Assembly (NCBI GenBank): GCA_035295665.1
Contig: DATGIQ010000124.1
Coordinates: forward strand, 1-29,123
DNA: 29,123 bases
Direction of reading: 5' to 3'
Source of the DNA: DATGIQ01 sp035295665
Lineage (GTDB): Bacteria > Planctomycetota > Planctomycetia > Gemmatales > Gemmataceae
Part shown: piece after piece, positions 22,928 to 29,123 of the stretch
Layout of the letters: each line of letters starts with the position of its first letter
How positions within the stretch are numbered: the first letter of the stretch is position 1
Notes under the pieces: model-generated
Databases searched by the model: none
What the model was told of the DNA's origin: nothing
The model's input: only the letters and a program-made list of their open reading frames with translations
Position numbers and translations under genes: made by a program

Positions 22928-22956
22928 GTGACGCGCCTCTGCTCTTGTGTTACACT
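22928..22956 (+). promoter_or_regulatory. candidate sigma70-type promoter with extended -10
   Basis: GTGACG (22928-22933) and TACACT (22951-22956) are 17 bases apart, each matching four of six consensus positions, and TG-N precedes the -10 as in extended promoters. It would drive the LamG-domain gene with a leader of about 95 bases. Confidence 0.42.
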
Positions 22957-23057
22957 GCTCCTGGTCGAATTCATCGGTCGGGGGAGAGGAAGCGCGGCAA
23001 GGTGCGGTGCTCGGCCACCCGACACGGTTTCACAGAATTGGTTTCGGAGGTACATCC

Positions 23058-23846
23058 ATGCGAGTGGCACGATTGTCGGGAGTAGCAAGTGGTGTGATTG
23101 TCGGTCTGATCATTTTGCTCGGTCCGGCCGCGCGGGCGGATCTGGTAGGCTTGTATCGCTTCGAAGATGCTACCAATCCCGGGGCGGACTCGAGTCCGGC
23201 CGGCAACAACTTGACCGCGTTCGGAGGATGGGGCATCGACCCCAATGGGAAATTTGGACAGGGATTGTCGTTCAACGGCTTTGATGCTGTGTTGGGAATC
23301 GACGATGGCACGGGGGTTCCCGATGATAATCGGCTCCCGAACGGTTATCCGTTTGACCACAGCTCGTACACGCTGGCCGCGTGGGTGAATACATCCTCCT
23401 TGGTCAATGACGGCTTTCAAAGCCAACTGGGCATCATTGGCTGGGGATTCTACGGCAATGCCGGGCGGGTGATTGCGCTGCGGCTGAAGAATGATGGCAA
23501 TCCCGGCGTCACCGGGATCCGACATTACTGGTGGAGCCGAGATCTGGATATCAATGGCATCAACTTGTCCGACGGCACATATCATCATATCGTCGCCACG
23601 TATGATGCCGGTACGATGGTGCGGCAGATCTACATCGATGGCAGCCTGGCAGGTTCCGATAGCCCATCAGCGCTACCGAATAATCCGGCCGCCAGTTTTC
23701 GGATCGGTCGAACCTACGACGCCGGGCGTGAGTATTTCCAGGGGACGATGGACGACGTTGCAGTCTTTAACCAGAGCTTGACGTCGGATCAAATTCTGAA
23801 AATCATGGGCGGCGATTTCTCCGATTTCGGTGTCCCCCCGCCGTGA
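23058..23846 (+). CDS. secreted LamG-domain (concanavalin A-like) protein
   Basis: A 262-residue exported protein made of one LamG/LamGL-type jelly-roll. The signal peptide spans about residues 1-27 (MRVARL then VIVGLIILLG, cleavage after ARA). The fold is shown by LVGLYRFEDATNPGADSS, GKFGQGLSFNG, YTLAAWVNTSS, HHIVATYDAG, IYIDGSLAGS and the closing FQGTMDDVAVFNQSL. These domains bind sugars or proteins; there is no catalytic motif. Unlike many planctomycete LamG proteins it ends at FGVPPP without a PEP-CTERM or other anchor. ATG 23058 has GGAGG eight bases upstream; an upstream frame from 22947 is not family-like. Divergent from the GH127 gene. Confidence 0.85.
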   Translation: MRVARLSGVASGVIVGLIILLGPAARADLVGLYRFEDATNPGADSSPAGNNLTAFGGWGIDPNGKFGQGLSFNGFDAVLGIDDGTGVPDDNRLPNGYPFDHSSYTLAAWVNTSSLVNDGFQSQLGIIGWGFYGNAGRVIALRLKNDGNPGVTGIRHYWWSRDLDINGINLSDGTYHHIVATYDAGTMVRQIYIDGSLAGSDSPSALPNNPAASFRIGRTYDAGREYFQGTMDDVAVFNQSLTSDQILKIMGGDFSDFGVPPP

Positions 23847-23868
23847 TGCTGCGATCCTTGCCGTCGGT

Positions 23869-23903
23869 CCGGCCAGCCGGGGGAGACCCCGTCGCCTGGC
23901 CGG
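23869..23903. terminator. hairpin after the LamG gene, possible terminator
   Basis: CCGGCCAG (23869-23876) and CTGGCCGG (23896-23903) form an 8-bp perfect stem enclosing GGGG-AGA-CCCC. It starts 22 bases after the LamG stop. No T-run follows, so it may be a weak terminator or an mRNA end-stabiliser. Confidence 0.42.
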
Positions 23904-23921
23904 TTCGAGGGCAGGGGATCG

Positions 23922-23951
23922 TTGGCCGAGAGCCAGTGGAAACGGTATAGT
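23922..23951 (+). promoter_or_regulatory. candidate sigma70-type promoter for the DUF1559 gene
   Basis: TTGGCC (23922-23927) and TATAGT (23946-23951) with an 18-base spacer; the -10 matches five of six positions. It lies about 78 bases before the DUF1559 start and after the preceding hairpin. Confidence 0.42.
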
Positions 23952-24028
23952 GACAGGAATCGCTGAGTTACTTACGGGTCCGTACTCGAGGGAGTTCCTA
24001 GTTCTCCGCGTTTACCGGGAGATTTCGC

Positions 24029-25096
24029 ATGCAACCACTTTTCTCCGGCTGTCGGGGCAGAACGCGCGCTGCCTTCACGCTCATTGAACTCTTGGTGGTG
24101 ATTGCCATCATTGCCGTCCTGATCGGGCTCCTCTTGCCTGCGGTGCAAAAAGTGCGCGAGGCAGCGGCGCGGGCCCAGTGCGCCAATAACCTCAAGCAGC
24201 TCAGCTTGGCCTGCCACAGTTACTACGATGTTCAGCAGAGCATGCCCTATGGCCGCAAGTACGACATCTGGGACACCTACACCTGGACGCAGCTAATTCT
24301 GCCCTACATCGAACAGATGGCCATCTACAACGACTACTGGACCTTGCCCCGAACGGGCTTCGATCCGAATAACTCGAACGATCAGCAATATCCTTCGCCG
24401 AATGGACCGATCGGCGATGATGCCCGACTCCGTGCAGCCCGCCAGGCAATCATCCCACCGTACCTCTGCCCGAGCGATCCCGGACCACGACTGAATGAGG
24501 AATACACAGCCCCGTACGGGTTCGAGCGTGGCAACTACCGTGGATGCGTGGGCAGCGGCGACATGTACGGCAATGCGACCGACACAACGAACGGCCCTTG
24601 GGGCAAGGGCGTTTTCGGCGTCCAGCCGAAGCAAACAATGGATCCGGGGAAGGGTCCCCAGACACGCGGGGTACGAATCGCCGATATCCCGGACGGCAGC
24701 TCGAATACCCTCCTGATTTCGGAAGGCGTGGTGGCGACCATCACCACGGCATGGGGCGGGCCCATGGGGGAGACGATCTACGGCAACATGGGCGGTGCGC
24801 TGTTCTCGGCGACACTGACCCCGAACTCTACTTCCCCGGACCGGCCCATTGGACCCTGCCCGAAGGACCAAGGGGATACACTCTACAAGGCCCCCTGCTT
24901 ATCGTTAGGAGGCAACGCTTGGTGGACCCCCAGTGCTCTCAAGGCCCACGCGGGAGCCCGTAGCTACCACAATGGCGGGGTCAACGGTGCCATGGCCGAT
25001 GGCTCAGTGCATTTCTTTGCCAACACGATCGATCTGTTGACCTGGCGCGCGTTGGCGACTCGGGCCGGCGGCGAAGCGATCTCGGACATTCCGTAA
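24029..25096 (+). CDS. DUF1559 pseudopilin-like protein (H-X9-DG)
   Basis: A 355-residue protein of the large planctomycete DUF1559 family. The N-terminus is a type IV pilin/type II secretion class III signal: basic residues, then A-F-T-L-I-E at residues 15-20 (E20 is the conserved Glu5) and a long hydrophobic helix to about residue 40. The DUF1559 core follows (AARAQCANNLKQLSLACHSYYD, partly quoted, near 46-67). The C-terminal H-X9-DG motif is YHNGGVNGAMADGS. The residue before the cleavage phenylalanine is alanine rather than the usual glycine. The prepilin peptidase is not in the window. GGGAG lies about eight bases before ATG 24029. The next gene starts 18 bases after its stop, a typical DUF1559-lipoprotein pair. 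Function remains unknown. Confidence 0.92.
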   Translation: MQPLFSGCRGRTRAAFTLIELLVVIAIIAVLIGLLLPAVQKVREAAARAQCANNLKQLSLACHSYYDVQQSMPYGRKYDIWDTYTWTQLILPYIEQMAIYNDYWTLPRTGFDPNNSNDQQYPSPNGPIGDDARLRAARQAIIPPYLCPSDPGPRLNEEYTAPYGFERGNYRGCVGSGDMYGNATDTTNGPWGKGVFGVQPKQTMDPGKGPQTRGVRIADIPDGSSNTLLISEGVVATITTAWGGPMGETIYGNMGGALFSATLTPNSTSPDRPIGPCPKDQGDTLYKAPCLSLGGNAWWTPSALKAHAGARSYHNGGVNGAMADGSVHFFANTIDLLTWRALATRAGGEAISDIP

Positions 25097-25114
25097 CGCA
25101 GAGGCACACGATCC

Positions 25115-25570
25115 ATGTTTCGAACAAACATTGCCCTGCTTCTGCTCCTGGTTTTGCTCCTCGGTCTGATCTCGGGCTGCGGCAGCGGCACCGCCAGTGT
25201 CTCCGGAGCCGTGACCTACAACGGCGAGCCGGTAGGCAATGGATTCATCACATTCCTGCCGGCGGATGGCAAAGGACCCTCCGCCGGCGGACAGATCGAG
25301 GATGGCCGCTTCGCCGTCGACAATCTCATCCCGGGTCAGAAAGTGGTGAAAGTCGAAGCGGTCAAGAAAGTACCGTTTGCCCGAAACTCCGAGGACATGG
25401 CGAAACGCTCCGCGGCAAACAGGTTTCTAGGCGACGGCTCCGGCTTGATCGATCCCGCCGACGTGATCCCGCCGAATGCAGAAGGCAACAATGAAAAGGT
25501 GGATATCCAGCCCGGCAGTCAGATACGCGATTTTCACCTGAAAAAGGCGGCGGGGAAGAAAAGCCGGTAG
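25115..25570 (+). CDS. small lipoprotein with transthyretin/carboxypeptidase-regulatory-like fold
   Basis: A 151-residue predicted lipoprotein. The leucine-rich signal ends in a lipobox L-I-S-G-C with the acylated cysteine at residue 22. The body, SVSGAVTYNGEPVGNGFITFLPADGKG then GRFAVDNLIPGQKVVKVEA (quoted in part), has the VSGxVTYxGxPVxxGxIxF pattern seen in planctomycete lipoproteins placed after DUF1559 genes, and resembles an Ig-like/CarboxypepD-regulatory beta-sandwich. The tail is basic (KKAAGKKSR). It is probably co-transcribed with the DUF1559 gene. It ends only 7 bases from the convergent DUF1501 stop, so any terminator must overlap coding sequence. Confidence 0.85.
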   Translation: MFRTNIALLLLLVLLLGLISGCGSGTASVSGAVTYNGEPVGNGFITFLPADGKGPSAGGQIEDGRFAVDNLIPGQKVVKVEAVKKVPFARNSEDMAKRSAANRFLGDGSGLIDPADVIPPNAEGNNEKVDIQPGSQIRDFHLKKAAGKKSR

Positions 25571-25577
25571 GCGCGCC

Positions 25578-27032
25578 TCAAGCCATGATCTCGCGGATCG
25601 GCTCGGCCCCCTCGACGCCGACCAACTTCTGATCCAGGCCGCCGTAGAAATAGGTCAGCCTGTCGGGATCGAGTCCCATCTGATGCAGGATCGTGGCGTG
25701 CAAGTGCTTTACATGGAACGGTCGCTCGACCGCGGCACTGCCTAACTCGTCTGTCGTCCCGACGCTGATTCCGCCCTTGATGCCGCCACCGGCCAGCCAC
25801 ATCGTGAACCCGTAGGCATTGTGATCCCGGCCCGTGCCCTCCGCGTACTCGGCGGTCGGCTGCCGGCCAAATTCGCCACCCCAGATCACCAGCGTCTGCT
25901 CCAGCAGGCCGCGCTGCTCGAGGTCCTGGAGCAGGCCTGCAATCGGCTTGTCGGTTTCCCCAGCATGAAGGTTGTGGTTGGCCATCAAGTTGCCGTGGGC
26001 GTCCCAGTTGGAATCGTTATGGTTTCCGCCCGAATAAATCTGGATGAAACGAACCTCCCGCTCCACCAGCCGGCGGGCCAGGAGGCACTGCCGGCCAAAG
26101 ACCTCCGTTCGCTTGTCGTCGAGACCGTAGAGCCGTTTCGTTCGCTCGTCCTCCAGGCGGAGGTCGACCGCCTCGGGAGCTGCGCTCTGCATCTTGAACG
26201 CCAATTCATAGCTGGCAATCCGCGACGCCAGCGCCGGGTTATTGCCCCGCGCGGCCAAGTGTTCGGAATTGTAGTCCCGCAGGGTATCAAGAAGTTCACG
26301 CTGGGCGGCTGCGCTGGAACCCTCTGGCCGGTGCAGATCGAGGATGGGTGTGTCGCCCGAGCGCAGGATCGTTCCCTCATAATGGGCCGGCATGTAGCCA
26401 CTCGACCAGTTCTTGGCCCCGCTAATCGGCCCCCCGCGGGGATCGAGCATGACCACAAAACCGGGCAAATCCTCGTTGACGCTCCCGAGGCCATAGTTCA
26501 CCCATGATCCCAGGCATGGGCTGCCGGAAAGGATCTTCCCGGTATTCATTTGGAGCATCGCCGAGCCATGGATCGGGGAGTCCGCGGTCATGGAATGCAG
26601 GAAGGCGATGTCGTCGACGTAGCGGGACAGGTGCGGGAACAGATCGCTGACCCATTTGCCGCACTGGCCATACTGATGGAACGCCCAGCGCGGCTCGACA
26701 ATGCGGCCCTGATTCTTATGGCCGCCCCGGCCAAAGGTCTTCACCTGGATAGTTTTTCCGTCCATCCCCTTCATCGCCGGCTTGTAATCAAAGGTGTCGA
26801 TATGGCTTGGGCCACCGTACATGTACAGGAAGATGACGCTCTTCGCCTTGGGGGCAAAGTGCGGTTTCTTGGGAGCCAGCGGGTTGACGAACCTCCGCGT
26901 GCCGTCGGCGGCCACGGCCTGCGATGCCAGGAAGCCCTCTTCGCCCAGGAACACGGACAGAGCCACGGCTGTAAAGCCGGCTCCGGCCTCCCAGAGAAAC
27001 TCCCGCCGCGTTCGGCCACAGAAATCCGCCAT
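25578..27032 (-). CDS. DUF1501 family protein with Tat leader
   Basis: A 484-residue alkaline-phosphatase/sulfatase-fold relative typical of planctomycetes. The twin-arginine leader R-T-R-R-E-F-L-W-E-A-G followed by AGFTAVALSVFLG predicts folded export by Tat. The body carries DUF1501 landmarks: KSVIFLYMYGGPSHIDTFDYKP (quoted from the start of the domain), HGSAMLQMNTGK, IYSGGNHNDSNWDAHGN, VIWGGEFGRQPTAEYAEGTGRDHN and the closing HATILHQMGLDP. The ligand-like histidines and aspartates suggest metal binding, but no reaction is established for the family. ATG 27032 has GGAG six bases upstream. It lies 21 bases after the stop of the DUF1549/DUF1553 gene, the standard paired operon. Confidence 0.93.
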   Translation of the reverse strand: MADFCGRTRREFLWEAGAGFTAVALSVFLGEEGFLASQAVAADGTRRFVNPLAPKKPHFAPKAKSVIFLYMYGGPSHIDTFDYKPAMKGMDGKTIQVKTFGRGGHKNQGRIVEPRWAFHQYGQCGKWVSDLFPHLSRYVDDIAFLHSMTADSPIHGSAMLQMNTGKILSGSPCLGSWVNYGLGSVNEDLPGFVVMLDPRGGPISGAKNWSSGYMPAHYEGTILRSGDTPILDLHRPEGSSAAAQRELLDTLRDYNSEHLAARGNNPALASRIASYELAFKMQSAAPEAVDLRLEDERTKRLYGLDDKRTEVFGRQCLLARRLVEREVRFIQIYSGGNHNDSNWDAHGNLMANHNLHAGETDKPIAGLLQDLEQRGLLEQTLVIWGGEFGRQPTAEYAEGTGRDHNAYGFTMWLAGGGIKGGISVGTTDELGSAAVERPFHVKHLHATILHQMGLDPDRLTYFYGGLDQKLVGVEGAEPIREIMA

Positions 27033-27053
27033 GCTGTTCTCCGCCAGGATTCT

Positions 27054-29123
27054 TCAATCGAGATACACAAACTCGTTCAGGTTCAGCGCCAGTAAGCAAA
27101 ACGAACGCAGTGCCTCTTCGGCCGTGGCGTGATGCTCCGCGCGCATCCGTTGCAGGAACCGCACCCCGCGCTCGATCTCCGGTTCGCGGGGTTCGCGTTG
27201 TAGAGTGTGCCACAGTGCCAGACGGACTTGCGCAGCCGGCTCGGGACCGGCCTGTTCCCGCAACCGGTGGGCAAACACCCCGGCCTGCTCGTTCAAGAAA
27301 CTACTATTGAGCATTCCCAGAGCCTGCGCAGGTTGCGTGGTGGTAAAACGCACGGGACAGCTGGCGTCGGTATCGGGTGCATCGAAAGCCGCCAACAGGG
27401 GGACCGCAAGCGAGCGCTTGATGTGGATGTAGATGCTGCGCCGGTTGCGGTCCTCGGGGGGCGAGTTTCCCCAGCCAGCCCCCGGCATCGATTGTCCGGC
27501 CAAGACTTCGCGCGGAATTAGCGGATAAACGCTGGGACCGCCCATCTTCTGAAGGTGGAGATTCCCACAGACGGCCAGGATCGAATCACGGATCTCCTCC
27601 GCCTCGAGCCGGCGCGCATCGAAGCGCCACCAGCGATCGTTTTCGGGATCCTTGGTCCATGCAGCGGCATTCGGCTGTGCGGACATGCGATAGGTGCTGG
27701 AGAGGACCAGAAGCTTGTGCATCGTCTTGAGCTTCCAGCCGTGGGCGACGAATTGCCCGGCCAGCCAATCGAGAAGTTCCGGATGCGTGGGCGGCGTTCC
27801 CTGGTAGCCGAAGTTGCTCGAAGAGCGAACGATGCCGCGGCCGAAGTGGTACTGCCAGAGACGGTTTACCATGACCCGCGCCGTGAGCGGATTGGCCGGA
27901 TTCGCGATCCAATCCGCCAACCGCCGCCGTCGCCCCGACGTCTGAGCTCCCGCTTGCGTTATGCGTTCGCTCCCTTCTTTCCCCGCCGCCCCACCAGTAG
28001 CCAGCACCGATGGAAACCCGGGCTCCACCCTCTCTCCCTTGGCCTGTGGATTTCCCCGCATCAGGACAAAAGTTTCCCGCGGCGTACGGCCAATTTCGGT
28101 GACACACAGTGCCTGGGCCAAGGCGGAGGGTTGCTTGCGTTCCAGGGCACGCAGTTCCTTCCGCAGGGCCAGGTAGCCGTTGAGCGCATCCTGGCTGATC
28201 AGGTCGGGCACATGCTTCCGCAAGATCGCGGAGCGATTGACGTCGTATTTGAAATCGTCCCGCTCGCCGCCTTCCAGATGCGGGCTCACGGCATCTTCAA
28301 TGGCTTTGAGGCGATCCCGGACGGTACGCAACCGTTCTTGGTGCGCCTGCACTTCTGCCCGCTGCTGGTCCTGGTTGATCGGCACGGGAATGGGCCGCAA
28401 GGACGCCTTGGTCACCGAATCGGCGCTGCGCTCGCCGTACCGCTGAATGCCCTGGAAGAAGGCGAGCAATCGGTAGTAGTCCTTTTGGGGGAACGGGTCA
28501 ATCTTGTGATCGTGGCAGCGGGCGCAGTTGACGGTCAGCCCGAGAAATACCTGACCCGTCGTGGCCAGGATATCGTCCAGCTCATCGTAGAGGGCCTGAA
28601 CGGCGTCCACGGGCTCGTCGTCCCATTGGCCTAAACGGTAATAGCCGGTGGCGATCAAGCTCTCGGCCGTCACGTGATCTTGTTCATCACCGGCCAATTG
28701 TTCGCGGATGAATTGATCGTAGGGCTTGTCATCATTCAGCGCGCGGATGACGTAATCGCGGTAGCGCCAAACATTCGGCTTGGTGCCGTCACGCTCAAAG
28801 CTGTTGGTCTCGGCATAGCGTACCAGATCGAGCCAGTGGCGGGCCCAGTGTTCGCCGTAATGGGGCGAAGCCAGCAGCCGATCCACAATTCTTTCATAGG
28901 CATCCGGTGAATCATCTGCCAGGAACGCCCGCACCTCCTCGGGGGTCGGCGGGAGACCGATCAGGTCATAATAAATCCGCCGCAAGAGGGCGATCTTTTC
29001 AGCCGGGGGTGATGGTTTAAGGCCTGCCGCTTCCAGCTTCGCCAGCACGAAAAGATCCACGGGATTTCGGGCCCAGGCTCTGTCCTGAACCGCTGGCAAG
29101 GCGGGGACGACCACGGGGCGAAA
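27054..29123 (-). CDS. DUF1549/DUF1553 (PSCyt2/PSD1) protein, N-terminus outside window
   Basis: Partial gene: the frame is open through the right edge, and the first visible residues (F-R-P-V-V-V-P-A-L-P) match the linker before DUF1549 in full-length homologues, which often carry an N-terminal cytochrome c-like (PSCyt1) domain. Visible are DUF1549 (NPVDLFVLAKLEAAGL, DLIGLPPTPEEV, HYGEHWARHWLDLVRYAE), a heme-type C-A-R-C-H in TVNCARCHDHKIDPFP near 28500-28535, a coiled linker, and DUF1553 (LTARVMVNRLWQYHFGRGIV, FDARRLEAEEIRDSIL, TTTQPAQALGMLNSSF). About 689 residues are in the window. A GTG at 29114 could be mistaken for the start. Presumed exported, acting with the DUF1501 partner; possible redox or glycan role is inference only. 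Confidence 0.92.
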   Translation of the reverse strand, partial: FRPVVVPALPAVQDRAWARNPVDLFVLAKLEAAGLKPSPPAEKIALLRRIYYDLIGLPPTPEEVRAFLADDSPDAYERIVDRLLASPHYGEHWARHWLDLVRYAETNSFERDGTKPNVWRYRDYVIRALNDDKPYDQFIREQLAGDEQDHVTAESLIATGYYRLGQWDDEPVDAVQALYDELDDILATTGQVFLGLTVNCARCHDHKIDPFPQKDYYRLLAFFQGIQRYGERSADSVTKASLRPIPVPINQDQQRAEVQAHQERLRTVRDRLKAIEDAVSPHLEGGERDDFKYDVNRSAILRKHVPDLISQDALNGYLALRKELRALERKQPSALAQALCVTEIGRTPRETFVLMRGNPQAKGERVEPGFPSVLATGGAAGKEGSERITQAGAQTSGRRRRLADWIANPANPLTARVMVNRLWQYHFGRGIVRSSSNFGYQGTPPTHPELLDWLAGQFVAHGWKLKTMHKLLVLSSTYRMSAQPNAAAWTKDPENDRWWRFDARRLEAEEIRDSILAVCGNLHLQKMGGPSVYPLIPREVLAGQSMPGAGWGNSPPEDRNRRSIYIHIKRSLAVPLLAAFDAPDTDASCPVRFTTTQPAQALGMLNSSFLNEQAGVFAHRLREQAGPEPAAQVRLALWHTLQREPREPEIERGVRFLQRMRAEHHATAEEALRSFCLLALNLNEFVYLD

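Noticed and set aside
27555..28634. 359-codon frame on the + strand
   Set aside because: It is antisense to the DUF1549/DUF1553 gene and has no recognisable domain.

Overview
The window comes from a GC-rich planctomycete, most likely of the Gemmatales (Gemmataceae-like) group. The assignment rests on lineage-typical families: a DUF1559 pseudopilin (H-X9-DG) next to a small lipoprotein, a DUF1501 protein with a Tat leader paired with a DUF1549/DUF1553 cytochrome-like protein, LEPR-XLL-type N-termini on large beta-propeller proteins, and a two-module anti-sigma-like membrane protein. I see no tRNA, rRNA, CRISPR array, transposase or prophage gene. The phylum is confident; the order is inference.

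Layout. 490-1494 is a family 2 glycosyltransferase. A truncated SBBP beta-propeller fragment (1491-1850) abuts it, and an MFS exporter (1828-3600, minus) converges on both. 3856-9704 holds two tandem minus-strand paralogues, each with 14 delta-60 propeller repeats and a C-terminal DUF4214 array. After a 519-base gene-free stretch comes an anti-sigma-like single-pass membrane protein (10224-12245).

12322-18469 is the most unusual part. A PLP-dependent alpha-oxoamine synthase (minus) is divergent from a pair of ketosynthase-fold genes (plus). The first of these lacks the catalytic cysteine and overlaps the second, complete ketosynthase by GTGA. Next come a small orphan protein, a DgkA-type lipid kinase, a YheT-like alpha/beta hydrolase and a receiver-only response regulator overlapping the hydrolase by TGATG. 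I infer, without proof, a fatty-acyl/amino-ketone lipid or signal pathway built on the synthase and the ketosynthase pair.

18623-20158 carries an agmatinase-family ureohydrolase and a stand-alone cyclic-nucleotide-binding-domain protein without a DNA-binding domain. 20278-23846 has a secreted GH127 glycosidase divergent from a secreted LamG-domain protein, suggesting extracellular glycan binding and degradation. 24029-25570 is the DUF1559/lipoprotein pair. 25578 to the right edge is the DUF1501 - DUF1549/DUF1553 operon, whose first gene runs off the window.

Several starts were moved inward to sites with a visible ribosome binding site. Strong inverted repeats include a perfect 13-bp stem at 16115-16146 inside the 3' end of the small orphan gene, a 12-bp palindrome at 10094-10105, and a candidate bidirectional terminator at 12281-12305.
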